A stretch of 35,823 nucleotides of DNA from Methanosarcina spelaei (GCF_002287235.1 NZ_LMVP01000279.1:1-35823), one strand, 5' to 3'; shown: positions 9,238 to 17,934, numbered from the stretch's first letter. Numbers and translations: made by a program. Notes: a model not told the origin generated them from the letters alone.

Positions 9238-9257
9238 TTTAATATATCTTTGTACAT
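9000..9257 (-). CDS. Doubtful 85-codon open frame, possibly a relic
   Basis: The frame reads as a plausible helical protein (KLSESEISYRMALSGIDRKLEFYEL could be a helix-turn-helix segment). However, it has no ribosome site, and its promoter would have to lie inside the divergent tRNA gene that starts 14 bp away. It may be the 3' part of a gene cut off by the tRNA locus, or chance. I recognise no family. Confidence 0.25.
   Translation of the reverse strand: MYKDILKANDRNTEKLEFLVVLYMHKLSESEISYRMALSGIDRKLEFYELAATTRSTRSRTYKGSTVIINVMKYLVFCHPINTGN
9238..9246 (+). promoter_or_regulatory. TATA box of the tRNA-Met gene
   Basis: TTTAATATA is centred about 29 bp before the first base of the tRNA, the standard position for an archaeal box A. 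Confidence 0.6.
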
Positions 9258-9270
9258 TTGTGTGTTGCAA

Positions 9271-9380
9271 GCCCGGATAGCCTAGATGGTTGGGGCGCCA
9301 GACTCATAGGGACAATTATATGAGGCGTCTTTAATCTCCTGAGATATCTGGAGGTCGCGTGTTCGAGTCACGCTCCGGGC
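9271..9380 (+). tRNA. Elongator tRNA-Met (CAT) with intron
   Basis: The acceptor stem is GCCCGGA/TCCGGGC, the anticodon stem CCAGA/TCTGG, and the T arm GCGTG-TTCGAGT-CACGC. The anticodon CAT is at 9305-9307. A 37-nt intron (9309-9345) interrupts the loop at the canonical 37/38 position; removing it gives a 73-nt tRNA with loop CTCATAA. CCA is not encoded. The acceptor and anticodon arms match archaeal elongator tRNA-Met rather than initiator or tRNA-Ile2. Confidence 0.95.
9309..9345 (+). other. tRNA-Met intron with bulge-helix-bulge motif
   Basis: CTCA in the anticodon loop pairs with TGAG in the 3' part of the intron to make the 4-bp central helix. It is flanked by the 3-nt bulges TAG (9307-9309) and ATA (9344-9346); GGA/TCC closes the intron side. 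The splicing endonuclease would cut between the second and third base of each bulge. Confidence 0.85.
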
Positions 9381-9683
9381 ATCTTATTTTTATTCATGCA
9401 CTTTAATTCTACTTTTACGGATCTCTTGTTTCAAAAAAATCGTTATTTTGCGAATGTTTCATTGTCTATAGCTTCATTGTCCATATACTATTATTTTATT
9501 CAAAATAGCTTCTCTAAACTCTGTATTTGGGACAATTAATCGATTTTCTTACAGCGAAATCAGTTCTTAAACTTTATTAGTTTGGGAATCAAATCAGTGT
9601 CATAGTAAACTCAACATCACCAATTGTTTGCATAAACTGTTTAACTGAGAACTTTCAAGCTATTCCATATCTTTATTATTAAT

Positions 9684-10391
9684 ATGGCAGAACCTTCCAT
9701 AGAGGCTTTCGAAATAAAAAGAATTCTTATAGCCGATGCTCCATGGCTTTTCATACTTGAAGTGATTGTTAGAACAGTTTTTATGTTTGTTTTTGCACTG
9801 ATTATCATGCGGCTTTTAGGCAGGAGAGCAGTTGATCAGCTGACACCTTTTGATCTTTTGATTATTATTGCTCTTGGATCATCTATGGGAGATCCTATGT
9901 TTTATCCAGACGTTGCAATTCTATGGTCAGCTTGTGCAATTGCAACTGTTACAGTACTTTACAGAGTACAGACTGCTCTGGTGAACAAGTTCCCTAAGTA
10001 TGAGGATTTTACTCAGGGTTCACCTGCTAAAATCATAAGTAATGGGATTCTGAATTCTAAAGTAATAGGAAAACATACCCCTACACAGGACGAAATTTTC
10101 CTTTTATTAAGAAACCAGAGTATCAGGAGTTTGGGAGAAATTGAGACTGCCTACCTTGAGAGGGACGGTAGTGTAAGCGTGTTTAAACTTCCAGCTGATA
10201 AACGAAATCCTGGTTTGCCCACTCTCTCTCAAGATATGATTTGGGAGTTAAATCCTCATAAAGCATATGAAAAAGTTGAAGACCCAGGCTTTTATTCCTG
10301 TTATAAGACAGGCGAGACTATCTGGTTGGAAAAGGGATCTGAATTTCCTGGTTGTGAGGGAAATATATGGATATCGTCCGAACAGGCATAA
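9684..10391 (+). CDS. DUF421 (YetF/YcaP-like) membrane protein
   Basis: The 235-residue protein has two or three N-terminal membrane helices (residues about 20-45, 55-75, 80-100) followed by a soluble domain. The family signature is clear: RLLGRRAVDQLTPFDLLIII, GSSMGDPMFYPDV and the soluble-domain block SPAKIISNGILNSKVIGKH. Members are inner-membrane proteins of poorly known function; bacterial relatives are linked to spore germination and stress. The extra C-terminal 40 residues are not typical. The ATG at 9684 has no ribosome site, so the transcript may be leaderless or nearly so. It is a monocistronic unit between the tRNA and the hemerythrin-like gene. Confidence 0.88.
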   Translation: MAEPSIEAFEIKRILIADAPWLFILEVIVRTVFMFVFALIIMRLLGRRAVDQLTPFDLLIIIALGSSMGDPMFYPDVAILWSACAIATVTVLYRVQTALVNKFPKYEDFTQGSPAKIISNGILNSKVIGKHTPTQDEIFLLLRNQSIRSLGEIETAYLERDGSVSVFKLPADKRNPGLPTLSQDMIWELNPHKAYEKVEDPGFYSCYKTGETIWLEKGSEFPGCEGNIWISSEQA

Positions 10392-10523
10392 GAGAATTGT
10401 CTTTTTTCTATGAACTTGAAACTCAGAAGACTTTAACTCTTTATATATCACTTCTTTTAGAAATCGGGATCTGTAGTTATATATTTATATATTTGTAAAT
10501 ATCCTTTATTATACCTCAAATGA

Positions 10524-10531
10524 GGGGGGGG
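10524..10531 (+). promoter_or_regulatory. G8 homopolymer forming the ribosome binding site
   Basis: The Shine-Dalgarno region of the next gene reads GAGGGGGGGGAAATATG, with eight consecutive G. In this AT-rich setting such a tract is unusual. It leaves only 4 nt between its last G and the ATG, and slippage would change the spacing. Confidence 0.8.
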
Positions 10532-10535
10532 AAAT

Positions 10536-10976
10536 ATGGAAACAATATATGATATTTTGAAAGCAGAACACAGGCAAGTTTCTGATCTTATACAACAGGC
10601 AATGCGTGATGGATCAAAGGAGACTTTCTTTAAAGTAAAAGCTAAAACCGATCCTCATTTACAGGGAGAAGAGAAACTCTTTTATCCACTGCTTAAAGAA
10701 AAAGAAGACTTAGGTGAGCTTGTTAATCATGCCTATGAAGAACACAACGAAATAAAATCAATCTCATCCGAACTGGAAAGTATGGATCCTGGCAGTTCTA
10801 ACTGGACTTCCAAGATCAAGGAACTGGATGAAAGCGTAAGCCACCATGTAGAAGAAGAAGAGAATAAAGTATTTCCAGCAGCTCAGAAAGTATTGAGTGA
10901 AGACAAAGCACAACAGATAGCTCAACAGTATCTAGACTTCGAAAAGAGTTTTAAACAACAACATCCCATGCCATAA
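10536..10976 (+). CDS. Hemerythrin HHE cation-binding domain protein
   Basis: This 146-residue cytosolic protein is one four-helix bundle of the HHE family, which binds a di-iron centre and senses or carries O2, NO or iron. Candidate ligands in order are H12 (KAEHRQ), H42 with E45/E46 (DPHLQGEEKLFYP), H66 and H70 (HAYEEHNE), and H107/H108 with E111 (SHHVEEEENKVFP), the classical H..HxxxE..H..HxxxE spread. Length and composition fit single-domain archaeal members. A G8-containing ribosome site fixes the start. In an anaerobic methanogen a role in oxidative or nitrosative stress is plausible but inferred. Confidence 0.9.
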   Translation: METIYDILKAEHRQVSDLIQQAMRDGSKETFFKVKAKTDPHLQGEEKLFYPLLKEKEDLGELVNHAYEEHNEIKSISSELESMDPGSSNWTSKIKELDESVSHHVEEEENKVFPAAQKVLSEDKAQQIAQQYLDFEKSFKQQHPMP

Positions 10977-11114
10977 AATTATAGAAGATTAGAAGAAGAT
11001 GAGAAACTAGAGATATACAAACTTGAGTTTTATGCTAATTTTCTTTATTCTCTTTTTCAAGTCCATTTATTTGTACAAGTGTCCAGGTACACTCTTTAGA
11101 CCTCTTAAGATTAC

Positions 11115-11294
11115 AATAATTGCTTTTATGTAACCCACTTTCCGCAGATGTACACAAAAATGCCACTTATTATCTCAATACGGCAATAAGCTAAAAACTT
11201 AAAATCGGATTTGATGAGATAATATGGCAAATCGGCAAATAAATTCTACATCTGTGTACATCTGCGGAATGTAGGATGTAATAATTGCTTTTAT
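11115..11294. mobile_element. Inverted-repeat element flanked by 15-bp direct repeats
   Basis: TTCCGCAGATGTACACA (11140-11156) is perfectly inverted at 11253-11269 (TGTGTACATCTGCGGAA). Inside, ATTATCTCA near 11169 pairs with TGAGATAAT near 11214, so most of the segment can fold into one long hairpin. AATAATTGCTTTTAT occurs directly at 11115-11129 and again at 11280-11294, just outside the inverted arms, like a target duplication. No ORF is present. A MITE or a structured RNA gene are the main options. Confidence 0.6.
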
Positions 11295-11299
11295 ATTTA

Positions 11300-11808
11300 T
11301 GATCTTTGTATTTTCAAATGCAGTTAATAAGATTTGCATGTTTTAGAATGCCTTCTTTCTGTACTGAAGTAAAAATAAAAAAGTAAAATGAATTGATTTA
11401 AAAGAGTTTGCAATAACTCCTCTTCTATCCAGTAAACTTGAAGGAATTTTTTTCCCGCGCTTAAACGTACATGCATTTAAGGTAAAATGTAACATCATGC
11501 ATGGGATACTCTGAATAGCTCAAAGACTTATAAATATACCTTATAACAGCAGCTAAAATTCTTTCCCACTTACATTAACCTCCCTAAGAAGCTATACAGC
11601 CTCTTTTTAAAAATTATGTAAATTACTTCATCGAAATCCTGTAAATTCCTAAGAATCTGTGTGGACTTTCTAACCTCCTTAAAAGCTGTACAGCCTCCTG
11701 TTGGACTCTCCTAAGAAGCTGTAAAACCTTAATTGGTCATGCCAAATCTCCTGCTGCTCATATTTCCAATAGTCAGAACATTTTCATGGATTTTTTCAGC
11801 ACTCAGGA
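11300..11808. other. Non-coding stretch with four degenerate repeats
   Basis: No gene. At about 11577, 11647, 11671 and 11708 a motif of the form CTCCTAAGAAGCTGTACAGCCTC recurs in degraded form (copies differ at several bases). ACATGCAT/ATGCATGG near 11471-11502 is a loose inverted pair. The stretch lies downstream of the minus-strand beta-helix gene. Confidence 0.4.
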
Positions 11809-14412
11809 TTAAATTAGGATATGAGAATCTACAAGAGGCAGATAATCAATACCCTCTGTATTTACGGCATAAACTGCATCACATATGCCATCACCGTTTT
11901 TATCAGCATGGGTCTGGCTGAAGCCATCCCCTTTTGGAGTAGCCCAGAAATTCCCACCAAGGTAAGACCCATCAACAATATTTTTTTCCGGTGTTAGGGT
12001 TGTGTTCAGACTCGTACCTGTGTTTGAACCTTGCAGGTAGATGTTATTTACATTGTTGAAATAGTTATTATAAACCGAGCTGTTTCCCGAATCTAGCAAA
12101 TATAACCCATATTCCGAGTTTAAAGTAACCCTATTACTGTCCAGAATATTATTTCCGGAGAAACCTAGATAGATTCCGTGCACGGAGTTTGAGTTTGCCT
12201 GGTTACCTGACAGCCTGTTATAGCTGGAATTTTTTAAATAGAAACCGAACCTGTTATTCGATACGTTATTGTCACTCAGATTATTGTTACTGGAATAGGC
12301 AACCCACATCCCGTAATTGCTACCGGATACCGCATTATTGAGAAACTCATTTTCACTGGAGTTCTGCAGGTAAATGGAGACATAATTGTTCGAAGCTGCA
12401 TTATTAATTAATGTGTTTTTGGCCGAATCCCAGACACTGATTCCAGACCCGTCGCTGTCTGACGCACTATTGCCTGTAAGAACATTTCCGCTTGATGCCT
12501 TTACGTGAATACCGATCTGATTATTTAATACCCTGTTGTCGTTCAGTTTATTATTATTGCTCGAAGAATACAACCATAAACCGTAATTGCTATCCGACAC
12601 CGTGTTATTGATAAGCAGGTTTGCGCTGGAATTCCTCAGAACGACAGAAACACTGTTTTTCGAGGCTGTAGAATTGCTTAATGTATTTCCTACAGAATCC
12701 CACAGACTTATACCGGAATTTGTATTATCTGATACCTTACTGTTGCTAAGTACATTTCCGCTGGAAATTTTCAGATAGGCCCCGATTTTATTGTTTGATA
12801 AAGTATTTCCGTCCAGTGTATTATTGCTAGAAGAATCCGCCCAGATACCATAGATGCTGTCGGATGCCGAGTTATTGAGAAGCGTATTTTCCGTGGAATT
12901 ACGCAGGAGAACTGAAATTCCGTTTCCTGAGACTACATTACTGTCCAGAAGAGCACTGCTGGAAGAGTCAAGAATGATTCCAGATCCTACACCCGAACCT
13001 GAGTTATCGAGAATAAAGGAATTGTTCGCACTGGAAATGTTTAAAGTCGGATCTGTGTAATTGTTTGAGACCCGGTTGCTTTCGATATTGCAGTACTTAA
13101 CTCCATTAAGGTGAATGCCTGATCTGGGGTGGTTTACAGGCCCCGTGATATTCAGTCCGCGAATTGTCACTCCGTCCGCGATAATATAGAAAACATCATC
13201 CAGACTATTAGCTGCCTTGATAATAGTGTCCCAGCTAGTATCCCCACGACTGAAAGATTGGGAGGTAAGGGTCAAATTTGTAACGTGCACGTCGACGTTT
13301 TCTTCATAGATACCCGGGAAAATAAGGATCGTGTCACCAGGAAGTGCATTGTCTATTGCCGCCTGGATAGAAGTAAAATCTGCAACCGGGCCAGTACTGT
13401 TATTAACAGTAATCACTGCAGGCTCTGATCCTTTGATGGGAAGATAATCTATGAACTGAGTGCCTCCAATATTATACTGGGAATCAAAAATTCCGTCAAG
13501 GTCAATGTCCCTGGATTTTTCAGGATATATAGTACCATCGGGTTTTGCCCAGATATTGCCTCCGAGATAAGGACCACCAGCTATGTTAATACCCTCGGTT
13601 TTAGTCACGTTCCAGTTATTTTTGTCCGATACTGTTTCGGACTCTATGTTTACCGTGTTATTGAAACAATTATTGTAAATTAGATTGTTTGAAGTTTCGT
13701 AAATAAACATTCCTGATTTCTCATTGAGGACTACAGTATTACCTACAAGGATGTTGCTGTTTGATTCGCCTGTGAGATAAATACCTTCTGTATTTTTAGA
13801 GATTAGATTATTCTCCAGGACATTGTTAGAGGAATCAAAAAGTGAAATTCCGTTACTGCAATTTGAGATTAAGTTATTACTCAAATTATTGTATATGCCG
13901 CCGCCAAGACTGATACCGGTCAGACAGTTCGAAATTTCATTATTATCAAGCTTGTTGCCTGAACTCATTATGTATAGATCGATACCGTAGCTGTTATTTA
14001 ACAGTTTATTGTTTTCAATGCGGCAATCAGTAAATCCGAGAACATGAACTCCTGAGGATTTGGATCCACTTATGCCAAAACCTTTAATGCTTACGCCGTT
14101 TGCCAGGATACTGAAGATATCCTGAGAGACATCGGCTGCCCGGACTATAGTATCGGAGGAATTTCCAGATTCGGAAGCAATAGATATGTTCTTGTTAACT
14201 ACGATATTCTCCTCATAAGTACCGGGTTTGACAATTATTTCATCTCCTGGACTTGCAGAAATCACAGCAGCCTGAATGGTGTTGAAATCTGCAATCTGAT
14301 CAGTGCTGTTGTCTACATAAATTAAATTAGCTGCTGCACTTCCTGCAGTAACCAGGTAAAGCGCAAGAGTCACTAGAAAAATAACTTTGCTGAGTTCTTT
14401 AACATGCATCAT
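11809..14412 (-). CDS. Secreted NosD-type parallel beta-helix surface protein
   Basis: An 867-residue exported protein made of two right-handed beta-helix modules (NosD/PbH1 repeats). Each module opens alike (YVDNSTDQIADFNTIQAAV; ITVNNSTGPVADFTSIQAA), has a P-G-x-Y-E-E-N turn, and then dozens of roughly 22-residue rungs with N-N ladders such as SGNVLSNSKVSDN. Each module ends in a YLGGN(I/F)WA segment followed by a DxDxDG or DKNGDGICD calcium-type loop and IDYLPL. The open frame extends to 14526, but GGAG six bases before the ATG-ATG at 14412 and the signal peptide (VIFLVTLALYLVTAGSAAA) that starts there fix the start. Such proteins bind or cleave polysaccharide, or act in adhesion; no catalytic residues can be assigned. 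Probably displayed on the cell surface. Confidence 0.88.
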   Translation of the reverse strand: MMHVKELSKVIFLVTLALYLVTAGSAAANLIYVDNSTDQIADFNTIQAAVISASPGDEIIVKPGTYEENIVVNKNISIASESGNSSDTIVRAADVSQDIFSILANGVSIKGFGISGSKSSGVHVLGFTDCRIENNKLLNNSYGIDLYIMSSGNKLDNNEISNCLTGISLGGGIYNNLSNNLISNCSNGISLFDSSNNVLENNLISKNTEGIYLTGESNSNILVGNTVVLNEKSGMFIYETSNNLIYNNCFNNTVNIESETVSDKNNWNVTKTEGINIAGGPYLGGNIWAKPDGTIYPEKSRDIDLDGIFDSQYNIGGTQFIDYLPIKGSEPAVITVNNSTGPVADFTSIQAAIDNALPGDTILIFPGIYEENVDVHVTNLTLTSQSFSRGDTSWDTIIKAANSLDDVFYIIADGVTIRGLNITGPVNHPRSGIHLNGVKYCNIESNRVSNNYTDPTLNISSANNSFILDNSGSGVGSGIILDSSSSALLDSNVVSGNGISVLLRNSTENTLLNNSASDSIYGIWADSSSNNTLDGNTLSNNKIGAYLKISSGNVLSNSKVSDNTNSGISLWDSVGNTLSNSTASKNSVSVVLRNSSANLLINNTVSDSNYGLWLYSSSNNNKLNDNRVLNNQIGIHVKASSGNVLTGNSASDSDGSGISVWDSAKNTLINNAASNNYVSIYLQNSSENEFLNNAVSGSNYGMWVAYSSNNNLSDNNVSNNRFGFYLKNSSYNRLSGNQANSNSVHGIYLGFSGNNILDSNRVTLNSEYGLYLLDSGNSSVYNNYFNNVNNIYLQGSNTGTSLNTTLTPEKNIVDGSYLGGNFWATPKGDGFSQTHADKNGDGICDAVYAVNTEGIDYLPLVDSHILI

Positions 14413-14526
14413 GGTAAGCTCCGCGTTAGAATTTAGAGAAATTCCTGAGGTTTTGTTTTTGTAGCATTTGTCGGAGTTATTAACCGAATAAGGAGAATTT
14501 ATGTGAGATATCACAGGATGTTTCAA

Positions 14527-15432
14527 AACCGAAGAAATTGAGATTAAATCAATAAGATCGGTAAGATTTTTAGATAAATTTGACTAGTTAATTAATTAGG
14601 TTAATTTGATTGGTTAATCGACCAGGTTATTTTGACTGCGTAGTGTGGAATTGCTCACAGTTCCCATAACTCCAGACTTTGAGGCTAGTTTTAAAAGAGA
14701 CTAAAAAACCAAACACTCAAATTAATGTTCTTACTCACATTCCTATCCGGTTTATTGCCCTGGCGAGTTAGCTACGATATGACATAGAACAGCGTTTTTC
14801 AGCAGGAACTGTATAGTTTTTTGGAACTGAAAGCATATATAAAAAATTTATACTGTTATAAAAAATTAACTCAAGAGTTAGAAGGTGAATTCGAAAAGAC
14901 AAGAATTCAGGAAAATAGAATGTCCAAGTCTAGATACATCATAAGTCGGAATAAGAAGCAGCATTCTATGAATTTTTCTCTACGGACTTTGATCCCTACC
15001 AAATCATTAAGATGAATGCAAACTAAAGCTGGGCTTAGGAAATACAGAAAATTTTCCAGAGCCGAAAAGTCTACGTAAAACTATGTTTAATATTTTTGTT
15101 TATAGCTCAAGTTTTTAATCTAATTTTGTTCATTTTACTCTATTTCACGCCTTTGAGTTCAGTTTACACTCATATTTAGACATTTTACACTTTCCAACGT
15201 ATTTATACTACGTGTTCCTACACTCCATTCAAATTTAAAGAATTCTGACAATGCACTCGCCTGATATTTATTTTAGTTTTCGGAAGAAGTAATAATAACA
15301 AATTTATAGAATTATCATTATATTTAAATCTGGATTATAATCAATGTAATGACTCCGGAACGCGTTTGAGCGTGCTTTTTGTAAGGAACCTTTCAGCAAT
15401 ATGCACAAGCATTGGCAATTATTGAAGGAAAA
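14527..15432. other. Gene-free AT-rich stretch
   Basis: About 0.9 kb upstream of the beta-helix gene (minus) and of the oxidoreductase (plus), so it should hold divergent promoters. TTAATTAATTAGG and GGTTAATTTGATTGGTTAA near 14587-14620 are short imperfect repeats. The 64-codon frame at 14821-15015 is very Lys-rich, lacks a good ribosome site and looks like chance. Confidence 0.4.
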
Positions 15433-15501
15433 TAAGGGATATTGAAAAAGTAAGGGATATTGAAAAAGTAAGGGATATTGAAAAAGTAAGGGATATTGAA
15501 A
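15433..15501. repeat. 18-bp tandem repeat, 3.8 copies
   Basis: The unit TAAGGGATATTGAAAAAG starts at 15433, 15451, 15469 and 15487; the first three copies are identical and the last breaks off after 15 bp. The array ends 65 bp before the TTG start of the oxidoreductase gene and so probably lies in its leader or promoter region. Confidence 0.95.
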
Positions 15502-15565
15502 TAAAGATTGTTTAAACGAAAACAAAGAGATATGACTCATTAAAGAATCCTTTTGAGGTGAAAAT

Positions 15566-16492
15566 TTGAAAGCGATAAGGATTTACGAGTTTGGGGAACC
15601 CAACGTCCTGAAGTATGAGGATATTTCTGAATCTCAGCCAGGCCCTGGTGAAGTTAGAATAAAAGTTATTGCAGCTGGAGTCAACCCAGTAGATTGGAAG
15701 ATACGTAGTGGTTATATGGAACTGCCTTTGCCAATGACTGTGGGATCGGATGTTGCAGGTGTTGTGGACGCGGTAGGACAGGGAGTTAAGTCCTTCCAGC
15801 CTGGAGACGAAGTTTTTGGTAAAGCATCTCCAGGGGAGGGAGGATATGCTGAATACACGGTTGTCAATTCTGCACAGATAGCTCAAAAGCCCAAAAGTAT
15901 CGGATTTATTGAAAGTGCTGCTATTCCTACTGCAGGACTGGCTGCCTGGCAATCACTTTTCGATATTGCAGGTCTTGAGCGCGGACAGACTGTGCTTATT
16001 CACGGAGCTGCGGGTGGGGTCGGAAGCTTTGCAGTCCAGTTTGCCAAATGGAAAGGTGCATATGTTATTGGCACTGCATCGAGTACAAATGTCGAGTTCC
16101 TAAAAAGTATAGGTTGTGATGAGGTAATCGACTACAGGAACCAGCGGTTTGAAGATATCATGAGCAATCTTGACGTTGTGCTGGACACAATTGGGGGAGA
16201 TACATTAGAAAGGTCCTGGGGTGTGTTAAAACCCGGAGGATTCCTGGTAACGACTGTAGCCAGCATTCCCGACGGAACACCACAAAAACACGGAGTACGG
16301 GCAGAAAGGCTCATGACGCAGGCTGATGGAAAAGAACTCGCTCAAATAGCAGCCATAATAGATGAACAGAAAATCAAGCCTATTGTAACAACTGTGCTTC
16401 CTCTTGCAGACGCACAAAAAGCACATGAAATGAGCGAAAGCGGCCATACTCGTGGAAAGATTGTCCTGCGCGTTGCAGAGGATCCGAAGTGA
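15566..16492 (+). CDS. NADPH:quinone-type oxidoreductase (zinc-free MDR family)
   Basis: This 308-residue protein belongs to the medium-chain dehydrogenase/reductase superfamily, quinone-oxidoreductase branch. It has the GroES-like N-terminal fold (GEVRIKVIAAGVNPVDWKIR, GSDVAGVVDAVGQGV, GDEVFG) and a Rossmann NADPH domain with the HGAAGGVGSFAVQFAK loop near residues 148-163. The structural and catalytic zinc Cys sets of true alcohol dehydrogenases are missing. The C-terminus (HEMSESGHTRGKIVLRV) is typical. The start is TTG, supported by GAGGTGA (15555-15561) 4 nt upstream. Members reduce quinones or alpha,beta-unsaturated carbonyls and serve in detoxification; the substrate here is unknown. 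The gene stands alone behind the 18-bp repeat array. Confidence 0.93.
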   Translation: MKAIRIYEFGEPNVLKYEDISESQPGPGEVRIKVIAAGVNPVDWKIRSGYMELPLPMTVGSDVAGVVDAVGQGVKSFQPGDEVFGKASPGEGGYAEYTVVNSAQIAQKPKSIGFIESAAIPTAGLAAWQSLFDIAGLERGQTVLIHGAAGGVGSFAVQFAKWKGAYVIGTASSTNVEFLKSIGCDEVIDYRNQRFEDIMSNLDVVLDTIGGDTLERSWGVLKPGGFLVTTVASIPDGTPQKHGVRAERLMTQADGKELAQIAAIIDEQKIKPIVTTVLPLADAQKAHEMSESGHTRGKIVLRVAEDPK

Positions 16493-16729
16493 AGCCTGAA
16501 CCTATAACTGCTTATAAGCATGGCTGGTAAGCACGAAAGTTTGAAGGACTTTCTCTGTTGGAGGTAGAAGTGGTATCCAGTCCTTTGCCTCTACCGACTG
16601 GCATATAAAATTATGGTTCCTACCATGATAAGAGAAAGAAATACATTGAAAACGAAAATCAGTGGAAATTTCAGTGGAAGCGATTGATTCAAGTTATCTG
16701 AGCACCTGAATTGCCGGATGGGGGGAAAA

Positions 16730-17134
16730 ATGCCAGAACAGCCGAAAAAATCCAGGAGTCTTATTCCACTTTATATAGTTATTACTTTATTTTATATAGT
16801 CATTGCATTTCAGGGAAGCGAAAATAGTGTCCTGTTAGAATCGGTATCCGAAGAATCTGATTTTCAGGTTAACCTTACTAAAGATATAACTTATAAATTT
16901 TGGATTGATAATCCCAATGGTCCCGAGAAAATAAACGTAACAATTAGTAAAGACTCATATATTGCTCTCCAAAACACATTTGTATTGACACAGCCAAGAA
17001 AGAGCTACCTTCCTGAAAATCCTGAATTTACTGTGAAAGAAAGTGGGGTTTATCATGTACACGCCAAACCGCTGAATTCAGGGACAGTCTATATGGAAAT
17101 TGAGGAACTGGAAGTTAAGAATCACAATGATTAA
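16730..17134 (+). CDS. Small membrane-anchored exported protein
   Basis: The 134-residue product has a basic N-terminus (MPEQPKKSRS), one membrane helix (LIPLYIVITLFYIVIAF) without a clear cleavage site, and an external beta-rich domain with NLT and NVT sequons. The motif VKESGVYHVHAKPLNSGTVYMEIEEL resembles the end of an Ig- or jelly-roll-like sandwich, but I recognise no family. The frame opens at 16718 with ATGGGGGG; the six G there are the ribosome site for the ATG at 16730, which I choose. It is likely membrane-bound facing outward; function unknown. Confidence 0.75.
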   Translation: MPEQPKKSRSLIPLYIVITLFYIVIAFQGSENSVLLESVSEESDFQVNLTKDITYKFWIDNPNGPEKINVTISKDSYIALQNTFVLTQPRKSYLPENPEFTVKESGVYHVHAKPLNSGTVYMEIEELEVKNHND

Positions 17135-17496
17135 AGTGTTCCAGATAGATGACAACGTTTTTGGGTTTTACGCTACCGATTTTGTTTTTAACTTGGTAAT
17201 TTATAATCAAATTTTCCCGATAATAGTAAAATTCGGTAATCAAGAGTATATTGAGTTTAATGGCCAAATTTAATGACTAAGTTTAGTGGCTAAATGTAAT
17301 GGCAGAGTCAGTTTCGAAAAGAAAGACCAGTTTTGTTATAAGACTATTTATTGCTCTAATTAGTGCAAAAAGGGAAACACTATCAATAGGATAAGGAAAA
17401 ATACTGTTCGATAGGACGAGAAGAGATACTAACAGGATATGGTTAATATAAAAAATTATGTATACAATTATAATTAATATGTGACTGGGAGTTATT
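17135..17496. other. Short AT-rich spacer
   Basis: No gene. Near 17255-17305 the sequence TTTAATGGCCAAATTTAATG and relatives (TTTAGTGGCTAAATGTAATG) recur as a small degenerate direct repeat. The promoter of the DUF1232 gene should lie in the right part, around the TATACAATTATAATTAATA stretch. Confidence 0.35.
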
Positions 17497-17889
17497 ATGG
17501 ATAGAATGAACAATGTAAGAACGAAACCAACTGAAGCAAATCTTGAGTACTTTAACATTAGTCCAGAAAAAATTTCTGATACTAACCTGGGATTTTCTGA
17601 AGAAGTCAGAGACTATCGTTACCACTCAACAGATTTCAGAAAAAGCTGGTATTACTTTGGACTATTGCTTTCTATGTTGTTGGATTTATTTAAAGGAAGA
17701 TACCCGCTTCCAAAAAAGACAGCATTATTGATAGTGTTTGCCTTTCTGTATCTAGTAAGTCCAGTTGATATTGTTCCAGATGTTTTTCCTCTAATTGGAC
17801 TTGTCGACGATGTTGCTGTGCTTGCTTTTGCATTTAATTTTATCAAAGGCGACCTGGAGAATTATAGAGACTGGAAAATGAGTAAATGA
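17497..17889 (+). CDS. DUF1232 (YkvA-like) membrane protein
   Basis: The last 75 of 130 residues form the DUF1232 domain: a helix starting KKTALLIVFAFLYL, then the hallmark SPVDIVPDVFPLIGLVDD and a second helix (VAVLAFAFNFIK). The P-x-D-x-x-P-D...G-x-x-D-D pattern is intact. Members are small membrane proteins of unknown biochemical role. The N-terminal 55 residues are polar and specific to this protein. GGGAG at 17487-17491 lies 5 nt before the ATG. It is monocistronic. Confidence 0.88.
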   Translation: MDRMNNVRTKPTEANLEYFNISPEKISDTNLGFSEEVRDYRYHSTDFRKSWYYFGLLLSMLLDLFKGRYPLPKKTALLIVFAFLYLVSPVDIVPDVFPLIGLVDDVAVLAFAFNFIKGDLENYRDWKMSK

Positions 17890-17934
17890 AAAAAATAACC
17901 TGAACCATTATACTTGGTAATACCATAAATTTTA

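Noticed and set aside
14821-15015. 64-codon Lys-rich open frame
   Set aside because: It has no ribosome site, no recognisable fold and the composition of translated AT-rich non-coding DNA.
15433-15501. Short CRISPR or coding repeat
   Set aside because: There are no spacers, and all three plus frames are closed by stops or lack a start of useful length.
16561-16595. Terminator after the oxidoreductase gene (GGTAGA/TCTACC)
   Set aside because: The stem is weak, has a long loop and no T-tract follows.
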